Shown: in pieces, positions 1-8,276 of the stretch
How the letters are laid out: every line of letters begins with the position of its first letter
How positions within the stretch are numbered: the stretch's first letter is position 1
Assembly (NCBI GenBank): GCA_910586775.1
Contig: CAJUJN010000002.1
Coordinates: 1-64,000, forward strand
Direction: 5' to 3'
Source of the DNA: an uncultured Acetatifactor sp.
Lineage (GTDB): Bacteria; Bacillota; Clostridia; Lachnospirales; Lachnospiraceae
Length of the DNA: 64,000 bases
Position numbers and translations under genes: made by a program
Notes under the pieces: model-generated
What the model was told of the DNA's origin: nothing
The model's database searches: none
The model's input: the letters and a program-made list of their open reading frames with translations, nothing else

Positions 1-169
1 AAAAGAGACAAGGGCTATTAGCTGAAAAATCCAACCGCACAGGTGGAAATATTTTCTACCAATGAGCATACGCCAATCGATATTATAAAGCTGCCAAGAA
101 ATAATGCACAAATGCCCTTCCCCTACAATTCTACAGCACCATCAGCCTCAAACTAAAAAACCGCAATTA
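1..169. other. Left edge, no gene recognised
   Basis: No reading frame here can be tied to a product. One plus-strand frame is open from the left edge to about position 63 and could be the tail of a gene outside the window, but it is too short to recognise. The rest is the 3' flank of the minus-strand epimerase-like gene. No clear terminator hairpin was seen. Confidence 0.4.
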
Positions 170-832
170 TCAAAATCGCAAATCCCGGATATTCTGCAAG
201 GTCTCTCCATATGACTGCGTTTTTCCAAACAACAGCGTGGTACCCAGTACAAACCCTCTGACACCTTTGGGCGCAAATTCCAGAATTTTATCTGCGCTGC
301 AGGCACCATCCCAATAAATCTCAAAATCCATATCCTCCTTAATGGAAAGAAGCTTGGTAATTTTCTTACCTACATATGGAAGGTACATCTGCCCTGCATT
401 GCCCGGGTTCACGGACATAACCAGGACTTTCTTCACAATCCTCAGCATTTCCATAACGGTTTCCACGGAAGTTCCGGGATTAATGGCAATGCCCGGGATC
501 ATATCCGCATTGATGATTTTCTGTAAAGTAGTAGACGGATGGTATTCCGCTTCCGGGTGAATGTAGACAGTATCGCCCTTGCGGAGTTTGGCCAGAAAAA
601 GGCCAATATTATTGTTGGGGTGTTCAATCATGAGATGGACATCCAATGGTTTGGATGTCGCCCTGGCGATGTAGCGCATATCGTTCAGCGACATGGCAAA
701 ATTGGGGACATAACGTCCATCCATGATGTCAATGTGAAAGGAGTCTATACCGCCTGCTTCCAGTTCTTTTATTTCCTGCTCCAGGTGCCCGTAGTCCGCG
801 CACATCATGGAAGCCATTAACTCGAAATCCAT
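170..832 (-). CDS. Ribulose-phosphate 3-epimerase family protein
   Basis: A 220-residue TIM-barrel protein of the Rpe/AlsE family, which epimerises C3 of ketopentose or ketohexose phosphates using two Asp residues and a bound metal. Visible family positions are H33, D35 (in HIDIMDGRYVPN), H66 (in DVHLMI), the phosphate-binding VNPGNAGQ segment near 141-148 and D175 (in WDGA). The start ATG follows GGAAGGGAAG. It is the last gene of the long glycan operon and lies about 200 bp after a glycerophosphotransferase-like gene, so a role in making the operon's sugar precursor is more likely than housekeeping pentose metabolism. That role is inferred; the family call is firm. Confidence 0.85.
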   Translation of the reverse strand: MDFELMASMMCADYGHLEQEIKELEAGGIDSFHIDIMDGRYVPNFAMSLNDMRYIARATSKPLDVHLMIEHPNNNIGLFLAKLRKGDTVYIHPEAEYHPSTTLQKIINADMIPGIAINPGTSVETVMEMLRIVKKVLVMSVNPGNAGQMYLPYVGKKITKLLSIKEDMDFEIYWDGACSADKILEFAPKGVRGFVLGTTLLFGKTQSYGETLQNIRDLRF

Positions 833-906
833 TTTCTTCCCTTCTTTCCTCCAGGCTTCTTACACTTGCAAGTGTATTCATTTGCTGTGTTTGCTCTATA
901 TTGCGG

Positions 907-926
907 AAGTGCTCACTCGTTATACA
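907..926. repeat. 20-bp repeat shared with 26248-26267
   Basis: The stretch containing CTCACTCGTTATACA matches 26248-26267 in the same orientation at 19 of 20 bases. Both copies lie just past the 3' end of a minus-strand gene. Their function is unknown. Confidence 0.5.
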
Positions 927-1030
927 TATGTTTGGACAAATGATTTCAGACGCAAATATATATTATAAACTGACAACAATGTCATTAATCAGCGGGAAGC
1001 AATCTGCCACAATACATCACCCGACGTATT

Positions 1031-2395
1031 TTACACCATATCTGCTCTTACTTCAACATTCTGGATCATAACAGGCTTTCCCGTCTGCTTATACAGCCAG
1101 ACGATTGAGCTCCAGTCGCCGTAATAAGCATCGCTGATTGCAATTGCTCTGTCCATGTTGGCGGAATCATCAAAAATACCAAAACCTGCTGTCCTGTATT
1201 CCTGCACCATTTCCCTGTATTTAGGGTATAACTCCGGCCGCATAGATGTCAGCGTAGCTTCCATCAGCGGGTGCGGCCTCCACAAAAGTGTGACATTCTC
1301 TCTGTTTTCTTGAAAAATTCGGAGGTTTTCCCTTATCTTTTCCAACATCGCCGTATCCTTTTTCAGGAATGCGTCCACACTGGTATTGTAAAAAATGACT
1401 TTTTTCCGGGAGCCGTCTTCCCTGTAAATCACCCTCTCCCATTCTTCTGGAATCTCAAAATCCTCCCGCCTCAGGCTGCACACCCTGTCCACCTTTGGAG
1501 AACCTAATCCAAGTATTTTCTGTTCCCACCAGGGCCGCTCTTTCTCGCTTGTGTACCTGGTAAGCACATCCACATAAACCTGCTTCATGGACTCGGATTG
1601 TACGACCACATGATCGGCATTTACCACCCCTTCCGTAAGACAGAAATGTTCCATTTTCCTCACGGCTTCACCATTGGACGGGTCGATATCCCCCAGGATA
1701 AAGTAAGGAATGTAGACCAGTTCATCCGTAAATTTTTTTAGATTTTTAGAATAAAAAAAGGGATGAACACTGGTTACATGATTCCCGTTGTCATAGGGAT
1801 TATGAATAAAAATCATGTCCGGATGGCGTGTTTCAAAGTCATAGGCATCATATCTGACAACCGGGACATCCGCCGGAAACTGCCCTATCTCATAATGCAT
1901 CTCTCGGAAAGAGCCGTCCGGATTCTTGTCGTAATATGGGACAGGGATAACTAACGCAGTACAATCCGGATCCTCGGACGCGGCTTTCCACACGGACTCC
2001 AGGGAATCCCACATGGAGGCTTTATAGGGGAGGAAAACCACTTCCCGATGAGCCGGGACGCTGTATCTGAGTAAGTTTTCCGCTTTGAGTAAAAGTTTCC
2101 GAAGTTTCTTCTGTATCTGCCATGTGTTGACCGCATTCCCCTGCAGCAGCGCTTCGTGGAACCGGTATACGGCTTCGCAGTACTCTTCCAGGCAGCGGAT
2201 TACCTCTGTCCCGTTCCCTTCTCCCTTCGCACTCTCTACCGCCGTGCCGATACCGATTGCTCCTTCCTGGCATTGCTCCAGGAGCGTCAGCGCCTGCTCT
2301 GTCTGCTTTTTTTCTATGCTTTTGATTATCTGTCCATGTGCTTCATTCAATAACCTTATGGTTTCGAAGCACTGCTTTTTGTGAAAATATCTCAT
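1031..2395 (-). CDS. CDP-glycerol glycerophosphotransferase-like protein (TagF-like)
   Basis: A 454-residue protein. Residues 1-110 are helical and Gln/Glu-rich, probably a coiled coil. From about 115 the fold resembles the C-terminal part of TagF/TarF-type polymerases, which transfer glycerol- or ribitol-phosphate from a CDP donor onto a glycan. Visible segments are FIHNPYDNGNHV, VVQSESMKQVY, LGSPKVDRV, LLWRPHPL and the late AYYGDWSSIVWLY block, which takes the place of the ITDYSS motif of canonical members. The ATG lies five bases after the stop of a small upstream frame and has only a weak ribosome site, so translational coupling is possible. It sits in the glycan operon together with a second enzyme of this type. 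Acceptor and donor are unknown. Confidence 0.75.
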   Translation of the reverse strand: MRYFHKKQCFETIRLLNEAHGQIIKSIEKKQTEQALTLLEQCQEGAIGIGTAVESAKGEGNGTEVIRCLEEYCEAVYRFHEALLQGNAVNTWQIQKKLRKLLLKAENLLRYSVPAHREVVFLPYKASMWDSLESVWKAASEDPDCTALVIPVPYYDKNPDGSFREMHYEIGQFPADVPVVRYDAYDFETRHPDMIFIHNPYDNGNHVTSVHPFFYSKNLKKFTDELVYIPYFILGDIDPSNGEAVRKMEHFCLTEGVVNADHVVVQSESMKQVYVDVLTRYTSEKERPWWEQKILGLGSPKVDRVCSLRREDFEIPEEWERVIYREDGSRKKVIFYNTSVDAFLKKDTAMLEKIRENLRIFQENRENVTLLWRPHPLMEATLTSMRPELYPKYREMVQEYRTAGFGIFDDSANMDRAIAISDAYYGDWSSIVWLYKQTGKPVMIQNVEVRADMV

Positions 2396-2400
2396 AATTT

Positions 2401-2607
2401 TTAACGGTACCGCCCCTGCGCTTCCCTTTCTGCTTTATGCATTGCCTGCTCATATGCCTGCTGCCCGAGAACATATACTGCACACCGGTTGAATTTGCAG
2501 TACAAATCTAAAAATCGTGCCATTCGCGGCATGGCCTTTATCTGCACAAAAGCCATGCCGCATCCGGAAAAACTAAGTCCAACTCCCCTGAAAATGATGA
2601 ATTGCAT
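2401..2607 (-). CDS. Possible small ORF between two glycan genes
   Basis: An open frame of up to 68 codons covers the gap between the DXD glycosyltransferase and the TagF-like gene and stops five bases before the latter's ATG. Its 5' part overlaps the glycosyltransferase end, and its middle runs through a hairpin and a truncated dispersed repeat. It resembles no family I know. It could be a coupling leader peptide, a decayed gene end or chance. Confidence 0.2.
   Translation of the reverse strand: MQFIIFRGVGLSFSGCGMAFVQIKAMPRMARFLDLYCKFNRCAVYVLGQQAYEQAMHKAEREAQGRYR
2474..2505 (+). repeat. Truncated copy A of the TATACTGC dispersed repeat
   Basis: About 32 bp match the left end of the 101-bp element found complete at 39997-40098: TATACTGC, then CACCGGTTGAATTTGCAGT. 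The internal inverted repeat and right end are missing. Confidence 0.7.
2526..2561. repeat. Perfect 10-bp hairpin in the intergenic gap
   Basis: GCGGCATGGC at 2526-2535 pairs exactly with GCCATGCCGC at 2552-2561 around a 16-base loop. No T-run follows on either strand, so it is not a clear terminator. It lies inside the operon transcript, just after the DXD glycosyltransferase gene, and could be an RNA-stability or processing element. Confidence 0.5.
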
Positions 2608-3625
2608 AAGTATTTTCAGTAATCACGGTTTCTTTGCTCATATAATCAAATGGATAAAAAAAATCCGAAGAATAAATTGTCATATCTTTAACAATCTGTA
2701 TGGTATTATCGGCCACAAAACCGTCCCGTACAAGAGCAATTGACTCATATACACCGTTTGTCTCCATATTCAGGCTTCCATCGGGATATTCAAACAAACT
2801 CTCTTTCCGGTATTCCAGCATCCTCCGGATAGCCGGATGATGCCGGACAGCGCCGCAGCCGCCTCCTGTGTTAATCTGCCGCCACTTTTCCACAGCACAG
2901 AAAGCCGGCTGATACAGCAAATCATCCAGCTTCCTGATAAGCTCCACATCCGTATCAAGGTAAATTCCGCCGTTTTCATAGAGGATATCCAACCTGGCCA
3001 CATCTGCCACAAACGCCCATTTTCCATGCTTGTACGCCTGGGCGGAATATAAATATTTATTTACATTATAATTCTCTTCATTCCACTCCTTGATCTCATA
3101 TCCGGGACAATATCTCCGCCAGGAATCCATGCAGGCCTTTATTTTATCCGGTTTTTCCCCATGTCCAAACCAACAGTAATGAATTACCCTGGGAATCAGG
3201 GGATAGCTGCTCCGTTTTCCCGCAAATGCCGGTGCGCTTTTCCTCGATGTTTTCCTTGAGGCTGCCACCAGCATCTGCGGAAAAATACACACCGCCACAT
3301 GATCCAGGTATCTTTGGCTGTTCAGGAATTCCAGTATTCCCTCATACCGGCTTCCCGTTATCACCACGACAAATGGTTCCCGGATTTCCCTCATCCTGTC
3401 CGGTTCCGCTACTTCCACCTGATGATTTCCAATGGCAATCAGCTCCCCCTGTTTTTTCAGATCCCTATCCGCATAAAAAAGAATCTGTCCCTCCAGATGA
3501 TTCGCCGCTATAAAAGACGGAACAGCCACCTTTCCAATGGCCCCGGCGCCATAGATAACGATTTTTTGCTTTTTTGAATAGATTTCTTCCGCAAATTCCT
3601 CCAATGTCGTATCCCGCAGTATCAT
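2573..3625 (-). CDS. DXD glycosyltransferase with N-terminal YGAG Rossmann-like domain
   Basis: A 350-residue two-domain protein. Residues 20-120 form a Rossmann-like module beginning KIVIYGAGAIGK (YGAG at 25-28). Residues of about 140-350 are a sugar-binding DXD glycosyltransferase of the capsular-polysaccharide type (Gly_transf_sug), with RVIHYCWFG at its start, FVADVARLDILYENGG and the nucleotide-sugar/metal motif YLDTDVE. It transfers a sugar from a nucleotide donor in the cytoplasm. The start was placed at 3625, where ATG follows AAGGGGAG. A longer frame reaches 3796 but would overlap the upstream SDR gene and adds only Arg/Trp-rich residues. The C-terminus after HHFQGSW is shorter than in many relatives. 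Confidence 0.8.
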   Translation of the reverse strand: MILRDTTLEEFAEEIYSKKQKIVIYGAGAIGKVAVPSFIAANHLEGQILFYADRDLKKQGELIAIGNHQVEVAEPDRMREIREPFVVVITGSRYEGILEFLNSQRYLDHVAVCIFPQMLVAASRKTSRKSAPAFAGKRSSYPLIPRVIHYCWFGHGEKPDKIKACMDSWRRYCPGYEIKEWNEENYNVNKYLYSAQAYKHGKWAFVADVARLDILYENGGIYLDTDVELIRKLDDLLYQPAFCAVEKWRQINTGGGCGAVRHHPAIRRMLEYRKESLFEYPDGSLNMETNGVYESIALVRDGFVADNTIQIVKDMTIYSSDFFYPFDYMSKETVITENTYAIHHFQGSWT

Positions 3626-3638
3626 TTTTCTGCTCCCC

Positions 3639-4700
3639 TTACACGATTTCCTCTTCCATGATATGGATCGTCCTTTCAAGGGCTTCCACAGCATGATACA
3701 TCGGTTTCCATCCAAGTCCCATTGCCTTCGTCCCATCCAGCCTTGCAACCGTTGCCGTACTGTAGCCTGCCTTCTCATCCTCATCCGGCAGTTCATAGAT
3801 TACCTTTTTTCCCACCGCTCCCGCCACAGTCTCCGCCATGCATTTCAGCGTCACATCATTGTCTTCCGAGGCCAGATTATACGCCTCTCCCGCCTTACCT
3901 GACAGCATCACAGTGAGAATTCCCGTAACAGCGTCCATCACATAAAGAAAGGAATAGTGCTGGCTTCCGCCGCTCTTCAATACAATATCTTCCCGGCACA
4001 GCGCCTTATGAATAAACTGTGACACCGCCTTGGAGTCCTCCTCCAGAAGAGTCGGGCCAAACAGCCTCGGCAGCCTCACGATTACGGAGTCCACCCCGGC
4101 CTCCCTGAAATACGCCTGGCACAGGCTCTCCCCACAGCGCTTGCTTTCCGGATACCCCGCACGCAATGTGTTGCAGTCAAGGAAGCCTGTATACCTCTCA
4201 TCAAACAAAGCTTTATCCCCTCTGTTCTCGCCGTATATCTCCACTGAAGACAGAAACACATTTCTTCCGCCCTGCTGCCGCCTGCAGACATCCAACAGAT
4301 TCCTGGTGCCGTAAATATTGGTTAAAATTGTCTCAATCGGTCTGGACGCATAGGCCAGAGGATGAGTATTGCTTGCCATATTCAGAAGATAATCCATCTT
4401 CGGCATGTCTTCAGGCGCACTGCCTGCTACGTCCCACTCCAGAAAAGTAAAGCAGGGACTGCAAAAGTATCGCCCCGGAAACCTTTTTTCCGCCTTCTGG
4501 CGGCTTCTTCCTGACGCATAAATATGACAGCCCAGATCATCCTTTTCATTCTTATACATCAGGATGTCTGTCATGGCCCTGCCCAACATACCTGTAGCCC
4601 CGGCAATCAGGACATTTCGTCCCTTCAGCAGTTCCCACGGAACTCCGGCTCCGGCCGCAGTCCTGATATCTTCCTCATACAAGGCATTTTCAAAATTCAT
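3639..4700 (-). CDS. NAD-dependent epimerase/dehydratase (extended SDR)
   Basis: A 353-residue extended short-chain dehydrogenase of the nucleotide-sugar epimerase/dehydratase type. The cofactor loop is GATGMLG at 34-40, the catalytic site shows SSVEIYG at 151-157 and the YPESK pair Y183/K187. The next gene upstream encodes an IspD-like cytidylyltransferase only 2 bp away, so the two probably work in sequence on a CDP-linked or phosphorylated substrate, as the fused or paired enzymes of CDP-ribitol synthesis do. The exact reaction cannot be fixed from sequence. ATG follows GAAGGGAAGG. Confidence 0.8.
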   Translation of the reverse strand: MNFENALYEEDIRTAAGAGVPWELLKGRNVLIAGATGMLGRAMTDILMYKNEKDDLGCHIYASGRSRQKAEKRFPGRYFCSPCFTFLEWDVAGSAPEDMPKMDYLLNMASNTHPLAYASRPIETILTNIYGTRNLLDVCRRQQGGRNVFLSSVEIYGENRGDKALFDERYTGFLDCNTLRAGYPESKRCGESLCQAYFREAGVDSVIVRLPRLFGPTLLEEDSKAVSQFIHKALCREDIVLKSGGSQHYSFLYVMDAVTGILTVMLSGKAGEAYNLASEDNDVTLKCMAETVAGAVGKKVIYELPDEDEKAGYSTATVARLDGTKAMGLGWKPMYHAVEALERTIHIMEEEIV

Positions 4701-4702
4701 TT

Positions 4703-5422
4703 TTACCTTCCCTTCAGCCAGTCATCCCTTTTTGCCATCAGCAGTGCCTTAAAAATATCCATATCATCCAGGGTAGTCAGTTTGATATTCTTTTCCGAAC
4801 CTTCATAAAAGTAAACCGGTTCCCCCAGTTCCATCATCAGAGTGCAGGTGGCTGTGGAATTGCAAATTCCCTTCTCCTCTGCCTTTTTATGTAATTCCAG
4901 CATCTTCCCCAGCCGGAAGCCGTGGGGTGTCTGGGTCCGCTTCAGGGTATCCCGGTCTATATTCCCCGTTGAGACTATGCCGTCCTCTGTCAGCGCCATT
5001 GCCTCATGACACGGAATTGCCGCAACGGAACAGCCGTTTCTCTCCGCCGTTTCGATACAGTCTGTGATCATTTTGGAGGGAAGAAAAGGTCTGTTTCCGT
5101 CATGAATCAGAATCAGATCCTCTTCGCCGTGGTCCTCTTCCAAAGCCAGGACGCCATGGTAAATGGACTCCTGGCCGCTCTCCCCTCCCGGGACAATCTT
5201 CGTCAGTTTTGTAATGTTGAACTGGTTTGCATAGGCCCTTAAAATATTCTGCCAACCATCCAGACAAACTACGATAATCTCATCTATTTCCGGATGATGC
5301 TGAAATGCTTCCATCGTGTATACGATAACAGGTCTCTCGTTAACCGTTAAAAACTGCTTTGGGATATCCTGCCCCATACGGCTACCTGCCCCTGCAGCAG
5401 TAAGCAGCGCTATATTCATCAC
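4703..5422 (-). CDS. IspD/TarI-family cytidylyltransferase
   Basis: A 239-residue member of the IspD/TarI family, which joins CMP from CTP to a sugar-alcohol phosphate. It has the N-terminal AAGAGSRMG loop with K22 in DIPKQF, the HDGNRPF segment (usually HDAxRPF) and RDTLKRTQTPHGF. Its place between an SDR and a glycerophosphotransferase-like gene argues for CDP-alditol synthesis for a surface polymer and against the isoprenoid pathway. The start is GTG at 5422 or the ATG directly after it, both behind AAAGGAG. Which alditol phosphate it uses is unknown. Confidence 0.85.
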   Translation of the reverse strand: MMNIALLTAAGAGSRMGQDIPKQFLTVNERPVIVYTMEAFQHHPEIDEIIVVCLDGWQNILRAYANQFNITKLTKIVPGGESGQESIYHGVLALEEDHGEEDLILIHDGNRPFLPSKMITDCIETAERNGCSVAAIPCHEAMALTEDGIVSTGNIDRDTLKRTQTPHGFRLGKMLELHKKAEEKGICNSTATCTLMMELGEPVYFYEGSEKNIKLTTLDDMDIFKALLMAKRDDWLKGR

Positions 5423-5435
5423 AAATCATCTCCTT

Positions 5436-6968
5436 TTACTCCAGTCCCAGAGTCCTGGCAATATTCCGACAGCCATTCCCTTCCTTCGGCGCGTTATACT
5501 GCTGCGAAAGAGTATTCCGCTGACTCCTGCAGGGATCTTCTCCCCTGGAAACCTGCCCTAAAAAGTCCAGCAGCTCCGCCATCGTATAAATATGGTTTCC
5601 CGGCATAAAATCCAACGGATTCTCCATAAGAAAAGGGACTTTATAATGCTCCATATCCTCCAAAACCCATGCTATGGGACGATCCAGCAGCATATAATCA
5701 AACACCATCGACGAATAGTCAGTTATCATTGCATCTACCTGTGTCAACAGCTTATAAGCATGCACTTTTTTAACCGCCTCAGAATCCAGATAGCGCATAT
5801 TGGAATACTGATTGTCCGTATAATTGCATTTCTGGCGGGGATGAATCTTTATTAACAGCAGCATGTCTCTTTCTGCCAGGAAGTCATTTAACTTCCGAAC
5901 GTCCCCTTCACTGTACAGAAGTGATATTCCATACGGATATTCCAGATCGGAATCTATACGGTGAAACATCGCAGATTCCCGAAGGGTAGGCGCCCACATA
6001 ATAACTTTATGGTATTTATGTTTCGTTATTTTGGATAACTCGTCCCACTGATCTGAAAAGAGGACATCGTTTCTCGGTAATTCCCCGAACAGTACCTTTG
6101 CCGTGGCAGGATACTGCAATGCCTCTTTCTCATAAGCATACACACTCTCATTGACTACCAATACATAATCAATATATTCCGGCGACTTATATCGGCCGGC
6201 AATGAGCTTGTACCCCATTCCAAAGTGCTGCAGAAATACATTGGTCTGTTCCTTTCTTACTTTTCGAATCGGATAGTTATCCCATATCTGCCATTTTGCC
6301 GCGGCCCTGTATGTAATGTATTTCTCCATTTCCGCTCTGCCTGCCCTCGGACATACGGCCACATCCTTCCCGTCCAGCAGAAATTTCCGGTTAGCCGGAT
6401 TCTTTATCACCCAGACAAACTTGTGCCCGCTCCCGCCGCGCTTCAGATATTCATACAGAGCGCCTGCGTTTCCGTCGAAATCATTGGTACTCTCAAGCAT
6501 CACGATATCTTCCACAGGCTGCCTCCGGATTCTCTCCATCTGTTCCACCATCTCCCTGTAAGGGCTCATTCCGGACAGCAGCACTCCCAGCCCGTAACAG
6601 TTCCGGAGCCCCATCTGCTGCAGCTGGTTTGCCGCAGTGTCCGCCTGCAGACGGAGCGCAATGATTATTACAGCATCTTCTCTTTGCAATTCCGGAAGCA
6701 CTTCCGATGGTTTCCATACCGGAAGCCCGCAAAATTTACTTCCCCATCTTGCTTCCGAATTGTCCAATATTCCGGCAATGGAATACGTGGATGCGAAACG
6801 TTCTATAAATAATCCGCATGCGTCATTACACCCGAACATATAGATTGTTTTTCCTGTTTCCAGTGATTTGAATTTATCGTATGTTCCCTTCCGCAATGTT
6901 TCGTTTCCGGGCTTATATGCCATTTCCGCAATCAGATCCCAGAAGGGATAGTCTTCAAATTCCTGCAT
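5436..6968 (-). CDS. CDP-glycerol glycerophosphotransferase family protein with N-terminal Rossmann-like domain
   Basis: A 510-residue protein. Residues 40-135 form a Rossmann-like module starting TIYMFGCNDACG (43-52). Residues of about 150-490 are a TagF-type transferase with FLQHFGMGYK, GELPRNDVLF, VIMWAPTLRES, LLIKIHPR and the family signature ITDYSSMVFDYMLLDRP. The reaction is transfer of polyol-phosphate from a CDP-polyol to a glycan acceptor on the inner membrane face. It starts 13 bp upstream of the cytidylyltransferase gene that could supply its donor. ATG follows GAGGATACC. Confidence 0.85.
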   Translation of the reverse strand: MQEFEDYPFWDLIAEMAYKPGNETLRKGTYDKFKSLETGKTIYMFGCNDACGLFIERFASTYSIAGILDNSEARWGSKFCGLPVWKPSEVLPELQREDAVIIIALRLQADTAANQLQQMGLRNCYGLGVLLSGMSPYREMVEQMERIRRQPVEDIVMLESTNDFDGNAGALYEYLKRGGSGHKFVWVIKNPANRKFLLDGKDVAVCPRAGRAEMEKYITYRAAAKWQIWDNYPIRKVRKEQTNVFLQHFGMGYKLIAGRYKSPEYIDYVLVVNESVYAYEKEALQYPATAKVLFGELPRNDVLFSDQWDELSKITKHKYHKVIMWAPTLRESAMFHRIDSDLEYPYGISLLYSEGDVRKLNDFLAERDMLLLIKIHPRQKCNYTDNQYSNMRYLDSEAVKKVHAYKLLTQVDAMITDYSSMVFDYMLLDRPIAWVLEDMEHYKVPFLMENPLDFMPGNHIYTMAELLDFLGQVSRGEDPCRSQRNTLSQQYNAPKEGNGCRNIARTLGLE

Positions 6969-6994
6969 TTATGGTATCCTCGATTTTCCTTATG

Positions 6995-8239
6995 CTATTC
7001 CCTGTCATCAAACAGTGTGATAAAGTCAACAAAACCGTTCTTTTCCAGCTCGCGAATCATTTCATCCCGCAGCGGCCAGTACGCTGTCAGGACAATCCCC
7101 GCCCCCTCCGCCGCCGCATGCCTTGCTTCCGTCAATTCATATATCTTCAGCCCCTCTGCCTGCTCCTGCGTTTTCCTTCCGTCTGTTACCAGAAATCCTG
7201 CAGGCTCAACCTTTTTCTCGCGAAGCAGCTTCAGCAGGATGATTCCGAATTTACCCGCACCATACAGATAGAACTTTTTATGCGTCCGCACATAATCCCA
7301 TACTCTGTCTTCCGCATCAAAAATCCGCATATGGTGAAAGCTTTCCACACCGGTCCGCCTGGATAATTCATAAAACATTTTCCTGACATAATCCTGCAAA
7401 AACAGCAGGGACCATGAAGCATACCGCTCCGTCATGACAGTCCCCACATCATATCCCGCATCCTGGGCTACATAGCCGAAGATACGCTCTATGGCATGGC
7501 TGATGGTATAGTCCAGAGGCATTGGTTCCTCCGGGAAGTCTTCATACTGCCAGTCCATCTCAAACAGTTTGGCCAGGGCTTCCGTCCTTGTCCAGAAAAC
7601 GCTGCCCAATGTAATGGGGGGCTTTGTACTGCTGATATCTGCCGACAGGTCCATTCTCTGTGCCAGTCGGACACACTCCGGAAAATTGTTTCCCCAGGAG
7701 ACCCTGTACCAGGCAATTTTATGCTCGCCCAAGGGTTCCGGTGGGAAAAGCATTCCCAGGCCGGGGTTTTCTTCAAAGCATCCGAGAATATTGTATACAT
7801 ATTTCTCCGTGCCGATCATATTTCCCCACAGGTTTTCATTCCATATGTCCGCATCCTTTTTTCCCATCAGGTTATGTTCTTTTTTATCATGGAGAAAGCA
7901 TACCAGCCTGTATTTTGTCAGATAGGGACGGAATGCTACCAGAAATGCACTCAAATCACGTCCGCGATTCTCCTTTTCCAGGAAAATTGTATTCCTGTGA
8001 GTGCAATGCTTCCTGGCCTGCTCCAAGGTCTTCCGGTTTGATGAAAAAATATATAATACAATCTCCTCCGGAAGCAAATTAAGATAGGTACAATACCATG
8101 CCGCCTTTTCCGCATAATATAAGTTGACTACAACCGCACAGGACCGCAGAAGCCCCCATGACGGTACCGACGCGGATAGCTGATCCGGAAATATGAACTG
8201 TAGCTGTTTCTGTTTTCTGATATCATATATGTTTTCCAT
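6995..8239 (-). CDS. Rhamnan synthesis F (RgpF)-like protein with C-terminal YGAG domain
   Basis: A 414-residue protein. Residues of about 25-300 match the RgpF family of polysaccharide glycosyltransferases: VVVNLYYAEKA, ENRGRDLSAFL, CFLHDKKEHN, GMLFPPEP and VAQDAGYDVGTVMTERYAS. Residues 322-414 are an added Rossmann-like module beginning FYLYGAGKFG (YGAG at 326-329). RgpF proteins help build rhamnose-glucose and related cell-wall polymers. It is a paralogue of the next gene upstream, with the same order of domains. ATG lies behind a GGAAGGG stretch. Confidence 0.8.
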   Translation of the reverse strand: MENIYDIRKQKQLQFIFPDQLSASVPSWGLLRSCAVVVNLYYAEKAAWYCTYLNLLPEEIVLYIFSSNRKTLEQARKHCTHRNTIFLEKENRGRDLSAFLVAFRPYLTKYRLVCFLHDKKEHNLMGKKDADIWNENLWGNMIGTEKYVYNILGCFEENPGLGMLFPPEPLGEHKIAWYRVSWGNNFPECVRLAQRMDLSADISSTKPPITLGSVFWTRTEALAKLFEMDWQYEDFPEEPMPLDYTISHAIERIFGYVAQDAGYDVGTVMTERYASWSLLFLQDYVRKMFYELSRRTGVESFHHMRIFDAEDRVWDYVRTHKKFYLYGAGKFGIILLKLLREKKVEPAGFLVTDGRKTQEQAEGLKIYELTEARHAAAEGAGIVLTAYWPLRDEMIRELEKNGFVDFITLFDDRE

Positions 8240-8276
8240 TCAGCCCTGCCCTTCCCTGACATGCAAAGCGAAACGC

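Noticed and set aside
4703..5422. Calling the cytidylyltransferase the isoprenoid enzyme IspD
   Set aside because: The family fits, but the neighbours are glycan enzymes with a TagF-like transferase. A TarI-like role is more likely, so no gene symbol was given.
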